Positions 17,983 to 26,250 are shown, numbered from the stretch's first letter. The stretch is DNA of 32,797 nucleotides from an uncultured Porphyromonadaceae bacterium (GCA_947176995.1 CAMWSY010000006.1:1-32797), one strand, 5' to 3'. Numbers and translations are program-made. The notes: generated by a model not told the origin, from the sequence alone.

Positions 17983-18526
17983 CGGAAATGATTTTTTGCA
18001 GTTTTTTACGTGTACGGAACAAACGTGTTTTTGCGTTTGTCTCGGTTATCGACATGATGAATGCTATTTCAGCAAGCGATTTTCCGTCGAGATAGAAGAG
18101 TGAGATGAGCGTGCGCTCGTCGGGGAGAAGCCGGTCGAGTGCCTGATAGAGCATCTCGACTGTGGGAGCACCGTCGGGGGTGTCGTCGGCGTCGGGGGTG
18201 CTGTCGGCTATGTTATCCCAGAAACGGTCGTCGCCGGCAGCGGAGTCGGGCGCCGGAGGTCGGCGCAGACGCGAGACAACCATGTTGTAGCTTATGCGGA
18301 AGATCCATGTGGAGAATGAGGCGTCGCCCTTGAATGAGGGTAGGGAACTGAATACCTTGATGAATATCTCCTGCGTGGTGTCGGCCGCATCTTCGCCGTC
18401 GCCCATCATGCCGGCTACCAGAGAGTAGACACGTGGCGCATACTGCTCCATGATTGAAGCGAAGGCGCGGGTGTCGCCCCTGAGGACGTCGGCGATAATG
18501 GTCTGGTCGGAAGCTGTGGTTGTCAT
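17966..18526 (-). CDS. ECF-type RNA polymerase sigma factor
   Basis: 186-residue extracytoplasmic-function sigma factor directing RNA polymerase to a small regulon. Sigma region 2 spans about residues 20-90, with YAPRVYSLVAGMMGDGEDAAD, split as in the family, then TQEIFIKVFSSLPSFKGD and FSTWIFRISYNMVVSRLRR. An acidic linker follows, then region 4 with LLPDERTLISLFYLDGKSLA and the recognition helix TETNAKTRLFRTRKKL. The upstream spacer has an ECF-type promoter facing this gene, ending only 12 bases before the ATG, which suggests autoregulation. The overlapping downstream gene encodes a membrane protein. Confidence 0.94.
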   Translation of the reverse strand: MTTTASDQTIIADVLRGDTRAFASIMEQYAPRVYSLVAGMMGDGEDAADTTQEIFIKVFSSLPSFKGDASFSTWIFRISYNMVVSRLRRPPAPDSAAGDDRFWDNIADSTPDADDTPDGAPTVEMLYQALDRLLPDERTLISLFYLDGKSLAEIAFIMSITETNAKTRLFRTRKKLQKIISDEIRQ

Positions 18527-18538
18527 TGCATATCTTTT

Positions 18539-18565
18539 GACGCCATGTGTGGGGAAAGGTTACAG
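18539..18565 (-). promoter_or_regulatory. ECF-type promoter of the sigma-factor gene
   Basis: On the - strand this reads CTGTAACCTTT, nine bases, TGGCGTC: a -35-like GTAACC element and a -10-like CGTC element. It is the mirror copy of the + strand motif at 18608-18634, with identical boxes and spacing. CGTC lies 12 bases before the ATG at 18526, so the predicted transcript would have a very short leader. Recognition by the encoded sigma factor is inferred. Confidence 0.65.
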
Positions 18566-18607
18566 TTTCCGTGCATGAATTTTGTGTGAATTTTTTTTGG
18601 GCAATGG

Positions 18608-18634
18608 CTGTAACCTTTGCAGCAGGGTGGCGTC
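18608..18634 (+). promoter_or_regulatory. ECF-type promoter of the divergent 18723 gene
   Basis: The sequence is CTGTAACCTTT, nine bases, TGGCGTC followed by TAAA, with GTAACC as -35-like and CGTC as -10-like element. It matches the - strand copy at 18539-18565 exactly in both boxes and spacing. The predicted transcript start is about 80 bases before the ATG at 18723. The shared motif implies both divergent genes use the same sigma factor. Confidence 0.65.
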
Positions 18635-18722
18635 TAAAGGGATGAACGGGCAGAAAACCGGCCACGTGGTGCCCCGCGACATCAATGCAAATTACTTAAA
18701 AAAACAATAAAACTACAAGATT

Positions 18723-19127
18723 ATGATGGATTTTATCACTATCCCGGCAGTGCTGACTGTGATCGGCTATTTTATCTACAAACTTTTTGAGCTTTTTGTG
18801 TGCAAGAAGGAGCGTCTATATATGATCGAGCACGCAAAGGATTTCTCGGTCAACGGTATTGACAGCAAGTTCTACAACCAGCTGGGACTGAACCTGTCGT
18901 TCTCGGCTCTGAAGTGGGGTGCATTCATTCTCGGCATCGGTCTCGGTCTGGTAGTGGCATATTTTATCAGTATCAGCACAATGACCTATAAACAGCTTGG
19001 TGATTGGGAGTCCCGCGAGCTTGTCGGTGTGATCTACGGTGGTTGCACACTTCTGTTCGGCGGTCTCGGACTTGTGATTGCATTTATAACCGAGATCAAG
19101 CTCAAAAACAAGAATCTGAGCGAATAA
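18723..19127 (+). CDS. Small membrane protein divergent from ECF sigma factor (DUF6249-like)
   Basis: 134 residues with three predicted membrane segments (about residues 5-25, 62-85 and 100-123). A cytosolic loop between the first two contains CKKERLYMIEHAKDF, and the tail is short and basic (KLKNKNLSE). The layout resembles the DUF6249 group of Bacteroidota membrane proteins; that assignment is from memory and tentative. Two adjacent ATGs are possible starts. An ECF-type promoter lies upstream, so it is probably a target of the neighbouring sigma factor, perhaps in an envelope response. Function unknown. Confidence 0.82.
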   Translation: MMDFITIPAVLTVIGYFIYKLFELFVCKKERLYMIEHAKDFSVNGIDSKFYNQLGLNLSFSALKWGAFILGIGLGLVVAYFISISTMTYKQLGDWESRELVGVIYGGCTLLFGGLGLVIAFITEIKLKNKNLSE

Positions 19128-19148
19128 AAAACGCAGATATATCCTGAT

Positions 19149-19188
19149 ACCCGGTTTCATCTGGATGTTGCCGGGTGTTGGGTTTTAT
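19149..19188 (+). terminator. Probable intrinsic terminator after the 18723 gene
   Basis: Arms ACCCGG (19149-19154) and CCGGGT (19171-19176) pair perfectly around a 16-base loop and are followed by GTTGGGTTTT. It lies 22 bases after the stop of the small membrane-protein gene. The stem is short, so confidence is moderate. Confidence 0.55.
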
Positions 19189-19200
19189 CAGCAGGAGTTG

Positions 19201-19226
19201 GAGTATTCTGAGCACTCAGAGTACTC
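19201..19226 (+). repeat. 12-bp inverted repeat, second terminator-like or operator-like element
   Basis: GAGTATTCTGAG (19201-19212) and CTCAGAGTACTC (19215-19226) pair over 12 positions with one G-T wobble and only two bases between the arms. TGTTTCTTTTT follows. It lies just after a weaker terminator and about 100 bases before the kor promoter. It could be a back-up terminator or a dimer-binding operator. Confidence 0.5.
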
Positions 19227-19329
19227 TGTTTCTTTTTGATATGGGGGATAGAATAATAGGAGATTTTGAGTTTTTTCTATCAAAGTGTGATTTAGGTGTG
19301 ATTTATGAAAATAAATTAGGGGGTTATAT

Positions 19330-19360
19330 TTTGTCGGTAAGGTAAAAAGGAATAAATTTG
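19330..19360 (+). promoter_or_regulatory. Bacteroidota-type promoter for korAB
   Basis: TTTG (19330-19333) and TAAATTTG (19353-19360) are separated by 19 bases, matching the -33 TTTG / -7 TAnnTTTG consensus known for the primary sigma factor in Bacteroides. Transcription would start near 19367, giving a leader of about 100 bases before korA. Confidence 0.75.
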
Positions 19361-19367
19361 TATGTTT

Positions 19368-19408
19368 GACTGCGGGAATGTCCCTGCAGGACTACCATCA
19401 GGGCAGTC
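19368..19408 (+). promoter_or_regulatory. Possible structured 5' leader of korA
   Basis: GACTGC (19368-19373) and GCAGTC (19403-19408) form a closing stem that begins at the predicted transcript start. Inside are GGGA-ATG-TCCC and an alternative pairing CTGC/GCAG. The arms are short, and no known riboswitch class was recognised. Confidence 0.3.
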
Positions 19409-19470
19409 GCTCATGACCGGGCTGCAGACCATATACTACTATAAAAGAAATAAAATTCAGTTATACAGTG

Positions 19471-21309
19471 ATGGAGAAAACCAGCGTAAAATCGCTTGAC
19501 AAGGTCGTCGTCAGATTTTCGGGCGACTCGGGCGATGGTATGCAGCTGGCGGGAAACATCTTCACAAATGTTTCTGCCGGTCTTGGCAACTCAGTTTCTA
19601 CTTTTCCGGATTATCCTGCCGACATGCGTGCGCCGCAGGGCTCACTCAGCGGTGTATCGGCGTTTCAGGTGAGTGTGGGACGCGGAGTGCATACTCCGGG
19701 TGACGAGTGCGACGTGCTTGTGGCCATGAATCCCGCGGCTCTGAAGCGTAATGTGCAGTTCCTGAAACCGGGTGGAGTCATCATCATAGACACCGACACG
19801 TTTAATGCCGACGGGCTGAGCAAGGCGCAGTATGCCACCGACGATGCTATAAAGGAACTCGGCATCACCGCACAGGTGGTGGAGGCTCCCATCACGTCGC
19901 AGACCAAGGCTGCTCTCGCTGACTCGGGTCTCGACAACAAGGCGATGCTGAAGTGCCGCAATATATTTGCTCTCGGGCTGGTGTGCTGGCTGTTTGACCG
20001 TCCGCTTGAAGGTGCGCTTCATCTGCTGAAGAATAAATTTGCAAAGAAACCTGCCGTGTTTGAGGCGAATGCCAAGGTGATCGAGGCGGGTTATAATTTC
20101 GGACACAATGTGCACGCTTCGGTGTCGACCTACCGCGTCGAGACTGAAAGCATCGTGCCGGGTGTCTATACCGATATAAACGGCAACACGGCTACCGCAT
20201 GGGGCCTGATCATGGCTTCGGAGAAGTCGGGACGTCCGCTTTTCCTCGGCAGCTATCCTATCACTCCCGCCACCGACATCCTGCATGAGCTTGCAAAGCG
20301 CAAGGATCTCGGGGTGAAGGCGTGCCAGATGGAGGATGAGATCGCAGGCGTGTGCTCGGCAATCGGTGCTTCGTTTGCCGGCAATCTTGCCGTGACGTCG
20401 ACTTCAGGGCCGGGTCTGGCTCTCAAGAGCGAGGGCATCGGACTGGCCGTAATGGCTGAACTGCCTCTCGTGGTGATCGACGTGCAGCGTGGCGGCCCCT
20501 CGACCGGCCTGCCCACCAAGACCGAGCAGACCGACCTGATGCAGGCTCTCTACGGACGCAACGGCGAGTCGCCGCTGGCTGTGGTTGCGGCTCTGTCGCC
20601 CACCGACTGCTTCACGATGGCTTTCGAGGCCTGCCGCATCGCAGTGGAGCACATGACTCCGGTGATACTTCTCACTGATGCTTTCATCGGCAACGGATCG
20701 TCGGCTTGGCGCGTGCCCGAGGCTGAGGATTATCCTGAAATCAAGGTGAAGTATGTCCCGGCTGAGCTTCACGACGGCTGGAAACCTTACATGCGCGACG
20801 AAAAGACTCTGGCGCGTTACTGGGCTATCCCGGGCACCGAGGGGCTGATGCACCGCATAGGCGGTCTTGAGAAGGACTCGGTGACGAGCGCTATCTCCAA
20901 TGATCCGGTAAATCATGAGCGCATGGTGATGATACGCCGCGAGAAGATAGAGCGCATAGCCGCCGATATCCCGGCTCAGGAGGTGCATTGCGATGAAAAT
21001 GCCGATACTCTGCTTGTGGGCTGGGGAGGCACTTACGGACATCTCTACACGGCTGCCGAGGAGCTCTGCAACGAGGGCACTCCGGTGGCGTTCGCGCAGT
21101 TCAAGTACATCAACCCGCTTCCCGCAAATACCGGCGATATCCTGCGCCGCTACAAGAAGGTGATCGTGGCCGAGCTCAACACGGGCATGTTTGCCGACTA
21201 TCTTCAGGCTAAGTTCCCCGACGTGAACATATCACGCATCAATAAGATTCAGGGGCAGCCGTTCATGGTGAAGGAGATTGTGGACAAGGTGAAGGAGATC
21301 GTAAAGTAA
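19471..21309 (+). CDS. korA: 2-oxoacid:ferredoxin oxidoreductase, fused gamma-alpha subunit (KorA)
   Basis: Larger subunit of a CoA-acylating 2-oxoacid:ferredoxin oxidoreductase, probably acting on 2-oxoglutarate to give succinyl-CoA, CO2 and reduced ferredoxin. It is 612 residues. The gamma-like domain comes first (VVVRFSGDSGDGMQLAGNIF, about residues 12-205), then the pyrimidine-binding alpha domain (WGLIMASEKSGRPLFLGSYPITPATD split near residues 240-270, and TSTSGPGLALKSEGIGLAV), then a C-terminal domain to residue 612. The ATG at 19471 is preferred to a GTG one codon earlier. korB follows after 26 bases. Substrate choice is by family resemblance, not proven. Confidence 0.93.
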   Translation: MEKTSVKSLDKVVVRFSGDSGDGMQLAGNIFTNVSAGLGNSVSTFPDYPADMRAPQGSLSGVSAFQVSVGRGVHTPGDECDVLVAMNPAALKRNVQFLKPGGVIIIDTDTFNADGLSKAQYATDDAIKELGITAQVVEAPITSQTKAALADSGLDNKAMLKCRNIFALGLVCWLFDRPLEGALHLLKNKFAKKPAVFEANAKVIEAGYNFGHNVHASVSTYRVETESIVPGVYTDINGNTATAWGLIMASEKSGRPLFLGSYPITPATDILHELAKRKDLGVKACQMEDEIAGVCSAIGASFAGNLAVTSTSGPGLALKSEGIGLAVMAELPLVVIDVQRGGPSTGLPTKTEQTDLMQALYGRNGESPLAVVAALSPTDCFTMAFEACRIAVEHMTPVILLTDAFIGNGSSAWRVPEAEDYPEIKVKYVPAELHDGWKPYMRDEKTLARYWAIPGTEGLMHRIGGLEKDSVTSAISNDPVNHERMVMIRREKIERIAADIPAQEVHCDENADTLLVGWGGTYGHLYTAAEELCNEGTPVAFAQFKYINPLPANTGDILRRYKKVIVAELNTGMFADYLQAKFPDVNISRINKIQGQPFMVKEIVDKVKEIVK

Positions 21310-21335
21310 AATAGAAAAAGAGTCTTTTCATAATC

Positions 21336-22349
21336 ATGGAAGAGCTTAAATATATACCGGCAAATTACAAGAGCGACCAGCCTGTGCGCTGGTGTCCGGG
21401 CTGCGGCGACCATGCTGTGCTCAATGTGCTGCACAAGGCTATGGCATCGCTCGGTGTGGCTCCCCACATGACGGCTGTTATATCGGGCATCGGTTGCAGC
21501 TCGCGTCTGCCTTACTACATGAACACTTATGGTTTCCACACGATCCACGGACGTTCGGCAGCCATAGCCACCGGCTTCAAGGTTGCTAACCCAGAGATGA
21601 CGGTTTGGCAGGTGTCGGGCGACGGTGACGGTCTTGCTATCGGCGGTAACCACTTTATCCACGCTGTGCGCCGCAATGTGGATATCAACATGATTCTTTT
21701 CAACAACAAGATCTATGGCCTGACCAAAGGGCAGTATTCGCCGACGTCGGACCGCGGATTTGTGTCGAAGTCGTCGCCCTACGGCACGACGGAGGATCCG
21801 TTTATCCCGGCGGAGCTTGTGTTTGGCGCACGCGGCAATTTCTTCGCACGCTCGTTTGACGTGGAGCTGAAAACGTCGCAGGAGATACTTGAGGCAGCCG
21901 CCCGCCACAAGGGTACATCGGTCTGCGAGATACTGACCAACTGCGTGATTTTCAATCACGGCATACACAGCTTCATCACCGACCGCGAGGTGCGAGCCGA
22001 CCGCACCATACATCTGCGCCACGGTGAGAAGATGCTTTTCGGCAAAAACAATGAGAAGGGACTTGTGCGCGACGGTTTTCTGCTGAAAGCCGTTGAAGTG
22101 GGCAAGGACGGCTACACGATGGAGGATGTGCTGGTGCACGACGCACACTGCGAGAGCAACTTCCTGCATCAGCAGCTTGCCATGATGGACGGCCACTCGC
22201 TGCCGCTTGCTATCGGCGTGATCCGCGACTATGCCGCTCCTACCTACAATGATTCGGTGAGCGAGCAGGTTGCCGAAGTGCGTGCAAAGAAGGGATTTGA
22301 TACTATGCGCGACATGATTCTCTCGGGAGAGACATGGGAGGTAAAGTAG
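21336..22349 (+). CDS. korB: 2-oxoacid:ferredoxin oxidoreductase, beta subunit (KorB)
   Basis: Thiamine-pyrophosphate- and iron-sulfur-binding partner of KorA; 337 residues. The N-terminus has WCPGCGDHAVLN with Cys20 and Cys23, and GIGCSSRLPYY supplies Cys54, candidate [4Fe-4S] ligands together with a later cysteine in the VCEILTNC region. The TPP motif is GDGDGLAIGG (about 95-104) with NN at about 123-124 in LFNNKIYGLTKGQ. No separate ferredoxin-like delta subunit is nearby, so this is the two-gene form common in Bacteroidota. It ends before a strong terminator. Confidence 0.94.
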   Translation: MEELKYIPANYKSDQPVRWCPGCGDHAVLNVLHKAMASLGVAPHMTAVISGIGCSSRLPYYMNTYGFHTIHGRSAAIATGFKVANPEMTVWQVSGDGDGLAIGGNHFIHAVRRNVDINMILFNNKIYGLTKGQYSPTSDRGFVSKSSPYGTTEDPFIPAELVFGARGNFFARSFDVELKTSQEILEAAARHKGTSVCEILTNCVIFNHGIHSFITDREVRADRTIHLRHGEKMLFGKNNEKGLVRDGFLLKAVEVGKDGYTMEDVLVHDAHCESNFLHQQLAMMDGHSLPLAIGVIRDYAAPTYNDSVSEQVAEVRAKKGFDTMRDMILSGETWEVK

Positions 22350-22380
22350 GTTGAAACATAATCTGACTTAAAAATAAAAA

Positions 22381-22419
22381 CAAAACAAGGGAAAAAACTA
22401 TATACTAACACTTGTTTTG
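22381..22419 (+). repeat. Nine-bp inverted repeat ahead of the korB terminator
   Basis: CAAAACAAG (22381-22389) and CTTGTTTTG (22411-22419) pair perfectly across a 21-base loop, ending two bases before the terminator stem. No T-tract follows it directly. It may stabilise the 3' end of the korAB transcript. Confidence 0.4.
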
Positions 22420-22420
22420 G

Positions 22421-22460
22421 TCAGGCAATCACCCTCAAGGGGATTGCCTGATGTTTTTTT
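22421..22460 (+). terminator. Strong intrinsic terminator after korB
   Basis: TCAGGCAATC (22421-22430) pairs perfectly with GATTGCCTGA (22442-22451), and the stem is extended inside by CCC/GGG around a TCAA loop. TGTTTTTTT follows immediately. This is the clearest + strand terminator in the window. Confidence 0.93.
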
Positions 22461-22491
22461 ACGGTGACTTTTTTAAGTCGCTTCATTTTCT

Positions 22492-22499
22492 TAATTTTG
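22492..22499 (+). promoter_or_regulatory. Probable -7 box of the trpS promoter
   Basis: TAATTTTG fits the Bacteroidota -7 consensus TAnnTTTG and lies 51 bases before the trpS ATG, just after the korB terminator. At the expected -33 distance there is only a T-run, not TTTG, so the promoter is imperfect. Confidence 0.5.
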
Positions 22500-22550
22500 A
22501 ATGCTGAAAAAGCACTTGTGTCGATTAACAAAAATTCTTCTCACCTACTT

Positions 22551-23636
22551 ATGGAGAAAATCATACTTACGGGTGACCGCCCGACCGGAAAACTTCATCT
22601 TGGTCACTATGTGGGATCGCTGAAACGTCGTGTGGAACTGCAGAACTCAGGTCTATATGACAAGATTTTCGTGATGATCGCCGATGCGCAGGCTCTGACG
22701 GATAATGCCGACAATCCCGAGAAGGTGCGCCAGAATGTGATCGAGGTGGCTCTTGACTACCTCTCGGCGGGTCTCGATCCTGAGAAAACTACGATATTCA
22801 TTCAGAGTCAGGTTCCGGAACTTGCAGAACTTGCGTTCTACTACATGAATCTCGTGACGGTGTCGCGCGTGCAGCGCAACCCGACGGTGAAGACCGAGAT
22901 AAAGATGCGCAATTTCGAGCAGAGCATTCCGGTCGGATTTTTCTGCTATCCGGTGAGTCAGGCGAGCGATATTACCGCATTCAATGCTACGACAGTGCCT
23001 GTGGGTGAGGATCAGGCTCCGATGATCGAGCTCACGCGTGAGATCGTAGACCGTTTCAACATGATCTACGGCGAGACTCTTGTGAAGCCTGAAATTCTGC
23101 TTCCCGACAACGCGGCCTGTCTGCGTCTGCCGGGCATCGATGGCAAAGCCAAGATGAGCAAGAGCCTCGGCAACTGCATCTATTTGAGCGACACTCCCAA
23201 GCAGGTGAAGAAGGGTGTCAACTCGATGTATACTGATCCGCTGCATCTCAACATCGAGGATCCGGGACATCTGGAAGGTAACTGCCCGTTTATCTACCTC
23301 GATGCGTTCTGCACGCCTGAGCAGGTGAAGCGTTATGCCCCGCAGTATGAGTCGCTCGACGAGATGAAGGCTCACTATGTGAGAGGTGGTCTCGGCGACG
23401 GAACTGTGAAGAAGCTTCTCACGCAGGTGCTCGAGGAAACGCTTGCACCCATGAGAGAACGCCGCGCGATCTATGAGCAGGATATCCCCGGTGTGTACGA
23501 GATACTGCGCAAGGGATCGGAGACTGCCCGCGCAGCTGCCGCGCAGACTCTCGACCGCGTGCGCAAGGCTATGAAGATAAATTATTTCGATGACCCGGCT
23601 CTGATAAAGGAGCAGGCTGCCCGCTACAAGAAATGA
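22551..23636 (+). CDS. trpS: Tryptophanyl-tRNA synthetase
   Basis: Class I aminoacyl-tRNA synthetase charging tRNA-Trp in the cytoplasm; 361 residues. The ATG giving [20 protein letters not shown] is chosen. An upstream in-frame ATG would add 29 residues that overlap the predicted promoter. The HIGH-type motif is HLGH (16-19) and the KMSKS loop is at 201-205. The segment [20 protein letters not shown] forms part of the active site. The stop overlaps the start of the next gene by four bases (ATGA), so the lipoprotein downstream is translationally coupled. Confidence 0.96.
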   Translation: MEKIILTGDRPTGKLHLGHYVGSLKRRVELQNSGLYDKIFVMIADAQALTDNADNPEKVRQNVIEVALDYLSAGLDPEKTTIFIQSQVPELAELAFYYMNLVTVSRVQRNPTVKTEIKMRNFEQSIPVGFFCYPVSQASDITAFNATTVPVGEDQAPMIELTREIVDRFNMIYGETLVKPEILLPDNAACLRLPGIDGKAKMSKSLGNCIYLSDTPKQVKKGVNSMYTDPLHLNIEDPGHLEGNCPFIYLDAFCTPEQVKRYAPQYESLDEMKAHYVRGGLGDGTVKKLLTQVLEETLAPMRERRAIYEQDIPGVYEILRKGSETARAAAAQTLDRVRKAMKINYFDDPALIKEQAARYKK

Positions 23637-24652
23637 AGCAGAAGAGGGGGATTGCCGGACTGATAATCGCGGTTGTCCTCGCGGCTCTTGCATGGAGCTG
23701 CGGGGGCGCCGACTCATTCAGAATACTCGGCACGATCGAGGGGCTCGGCACGCAGAACCTTCAGGTGGTTTATTTTGGCGATGGTGCTGTTAGGACGATG
23801 CGTTCGACCGCCGTCGACGGGAAATTCTCGATAGAGGGGCGCAGCCGTGATTACACGGTGGTGGATGTGTTCACAAGCACGCGCTCGCTTGTGGCGACGT
23901 TTATTGTGAAAAACGGTGACCACATCGAGTGCAAGCTTGAGCTGAATAATCCGGTTGCAAAGGAGATAAAGGGGAGTAAGCCGGCGGTGGAACTCATGCG
24001 CTGGATAGGGGAGAATGAGCAGACTCTTTCGGCTGGACAGGGGAATGCTGTGAATGAGGCTGTGAGGAAATATATCGGCGCGAACAGCGAGAATGTGGTC
24101 TCGTCGGTGCTTCTCACACGCTATTTTGATGCGCGTGGACGCGAGCGTGAGGCTGATTCGCTGCTCAGAAGCATATCACAGAAGGCACGCATAGGTTGGC
24201 TTACTGACGGCTTCCGCGACGGACTGGTGTATAACGTTGACAGCGGTCTGCCGAGGCTTGCCGACTCATTGTGGTTTGTGGGTACGGAAAACCGCAGAAT
24301 CTATGCCGATCCCGGGACACGGCGTGCCACGCTCCTCTATTTCACCTCGCCTGACCGGACAAGACAGAGCGGTAACGACAATCTGCTGTGCCGCACGGCC
24401 GATGAGTACAAAAAGGACAAGCGTGCAGCTTTCTTTGAGATAGATGATATAAACGGGGATGCCGAGGGGTGGCAACAGACGGTGAAAACCGACAGTCTGC
24501 CGTGGGAACGCGTGTGGAATCCGGCGGTTTCATCGACAATGGCCCTTCCGTCGAGGCCGTGGGTCATTGTGGCCGACAGTCTCGGGCAGATACAATATAG
24601 CGGTCAGGATCTTAACGGGGCGGTAAATAAAGTGAGGTTGCTATGCTTGTAA
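23633..24652 (+). CDS. Putative lipoprotein with DUF4369-like N-terminal domain
   Basis: 339 residues. A basic-plus-hydrophobic signal ([20 protein letters not shown]) ends at SC, with Cys23 as the probable lipidated residue; the -3 position is Ala, a relaxed lipobox. Residues about 28-100 resemble DUF4369, an N-terminal domain often placed before thioredoxin-like domains in Bacteroidota. The C-terminal part (from [10 protein letters not shown]) looks like such a thioredoxin fold, but the CxxC redox pair is missing, so it is probably not a disulfide reductase. The start overlaps trpS by four bases and the end overlaps comM by ten. Cell-envelope location is inferred; function unknown. Confidence 0.85.
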   Translation: MKQKRGIAGLIIAVVLAALAWSCGGADSFRILGTIEGLGTQNLQVVYFGDGAVRTMRSTAVDGKFSIEGRSRDYTVVDVFTSTRSLVATFIVKNGDHIECKLELNNPVAKEIKGSKPAVELMRWIGENEQTLSAGQGNAVNEAVRKYIGANSENVVSSVLLTRYFDARGREREADSLLRSISQKARIGWLTDGFRDGLVYNVDSGLPRLADSLWFVGTENRRIYADPGTRRATLLYFTSPDRTRQSGNDNLLCRTADEYKKDKRAAFFEIDDINGDAEGWQQTVKTDSLPWERVWNPAVSSTMALPSRPWVIVADSLGQIQYSGQDLNGAVNKVRLLCL

Positions 24653-26211
24653 AGGTGTTCGGCGCAGCGGTGCAGGGAATTGATGCGATCCCTGTGACGA
24701 TAGAAGCCCGTGCCGATGCCGGCATTGGCTTTACGGTCGTGGGACTGCCTGACGCTTCGGTGAAGGAGAGTCAGGAGCGGGTGCTTTCGTCGCTTAAACA
24801 GCATGGCTATGATGTCCCCCGGCGCAAGATCGTGATAAACATGGCTCCGGCCGATGTGAGGAAGGAGGGGGCGGCCTATGATCTGCCGCTCGCAGTGGCG
24901 ATACTTGCCGCGACAGAGCGCATTCCGGCTGATAATCTCGACCGCTATCTGCTGATGGGCGAGCTGTCGCTCGACGGCAGTCTGTGTCCGGTAAAAGGGA
25001 TTCTGCCTATGGCCGTAATGGCGCGATCGGCGGGATTCAAGGGTATGATTGTGCCGGAAGCTAATGCTACGGAGGCTGCTGTGGTGAACAGGCTGAACGT
25101 GCATGGCGTGAAGAATCTTGCCGAGGCGATAGCTGTAGTCACCGAGGCGCCTGATGCTGTAGCTCCGACAGTGGTCGACACGAGGGCTGAGTTTGAGGCT
25201 TCGTGTGGCGTTTTTGAATTTGATTTCGCCGATGTGAAGGGGCAGGAGAATGTGAAACGTGCTTTTGAGGTGGCCTGTGCCGGCGGGCACAACATACTCA
25301 TGGTCGGTCCTCCCGGTTCGGGTAAGTCGATGATGGCTAAACGTGTCCCCACGATATTGCCTCCGTTTACCCTCGGCGAGGCTCTTGAGACAACAAAAAT
25401 ACATTCAGTTGCCGGTAAACTTCGCCGCGGGTCGCGGCTTATGACTGAGCGGCCTTTCCGCAGTCCGCATCACACGATCTCGCCTGTGGCTCTTGTGGGT
25501 GGCGGAAGCAACCCTATGCCGGGTGAAATATCGCTCGCCCACAACGGTGTGCTTTTTCTCGACGAGTTTCCTGAGTTTAACCGAACGGTTCTCGAGGTGA
25601 TGCGTCAACCGCTTGAAGACAGGCATATTTCCATCTCGCGGGCAAAATACTCAATAGACTATCCGGCAAGTTTCATGCTTGTGGCGTCGATGAATCCGTG
25701 CCCGTGCGGTTACTACAATCATCCGACGCGTGCATGCACGTGTGATCCCGGGACGGTGAAGAAGTATCTTGGACGCATTTCAGGGCCTCTGCTTGACCGC
25801 ATCGACATTCAGGTGGAGATACAGCCGGTAGAGTTTGACGACATGGCTTCGGCGCGTCCCGGGGAGAGTTCGGCAAAGATAAGGGAACGGGTGGCTGCTG
25901 CGAGGAAGATTCAGACGATGCGTTTCGCTGGTCATGGAAATGTGCATTGCAACGCGCAAATGGGCACGAAACTCATAAATGAGTATGCACGTCCGGATGA
26001 GGCGGGGTTTGCGCTCCTGCGCAACGCAATGATAAAATTTGATATGTCGGCGCGTGTCTACGACCGCATATTGCGTGTGGCCCGCACAATCGCCGATCTC
26101 GATGGGGCTGCTACGGTGGGTGCCGAACATGTTTCGGAAGCTATCAGCTACCGCAATCTCGACCGTTCGTCGTGGGGCGGCGCAGGTGGAGCGTCTTCAA
26201 TGCCATTCTGA
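24643..26211 (+). CDS. comM: ComM/YifB-like Mg-chelatase-family AAA+ ATPase
   Basis: 522 residues. The N-terminal ChlI-like domain ([40 protein letters not shown]) is followed by an AAA+ module with Walker A GPPGSGKS at 222-229 and Walker B LFLDEF near 304-309. A cysteine-rich stretch (NPCPCGYYNHPTRACTC) and a C-terminal helical domain complete the family layout. ComM of naturally competent bacteria is a hexameric branch-migration helicase aiding recombination of incoming DNA; in non-competent bacteria the role is unclear. The stop lies three bases before the start of the rhuM gene. The original next gene was probably the SDR-like gene at 27309. Confidence 0.94.
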   Translation: MLVKVFGAAVQGIDAIPVTIEARADAGIGFTVVGLPDASVKESQERVLSSLKQHGYDVPRRKIVINMAPADVRKEGAAYDLPLAVAILAATERIPADNLDRYLLMGELSLDGSLCPVKGILPMAVMARSAGFKGMIVPEANATEAAVVNRLNVHGVKNLAEAIAVVTEAPDAVAPTVVDTRAEFEASCGVFEFDFADVKGQENVKRAFEVACAGGHNILMVGPPGSGKSMMAKRVPTILPPFTLGEALETTKIHSVAGKLRRGSRLMTERPFRSPHHTISPVALVGGGSNPMPGEISLAHNGVLFLDEFPEFNRTVLEVMRQPLEDRHISISRAKYSIDYPASFMLVASMNPCPCGYYNHPTRACTCDPGTVKKYLGRISGPLLDRIDIQVEIQPVEFDDMASARPGESSAKIRERVAAARKIQTMRFAGHGNVHCNAQMGTKLINEYARPDEAGFALLRNAMIKFDMSARVYDRILRVARTIADLDGAATVGAEHVSEAISYRNLDRSSWGGAGGASSMPF

Positions 26212-26214
26212 GGC

Positions 26215-26250
26215 ATGGCTGACAACTATCTTGAGAAGAAAATGGAGGAT
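26215..26250 (+). repeat. 36-bp direct repeat, left copy
   Basis: Exact copy of 27309-27344: it begins ATGGCTGACAACTATC and ends AAAATGGAGGAT, encoding MADNYLEKKMED. It starts three bases after the comM stop and provides the first 12 codons of the rhuM ORF. The bases just outside differ between the two copies, so the identity is exactly 36 bp. Confidence 0.97.

Noticed and set aside
22464..22550. N-terminal extension of TrpS
   Set aside because: It would overlap the predicted promoter and starts at the edge of the korB terminator; the ATG at 22551 gives the normal enzyme.
22653..23717. 354-codon antisense ORF opposite trpS
   Set aside because: trpS is complete with HLGH and KMSKS motifs; the antisense product has no recognisable features.
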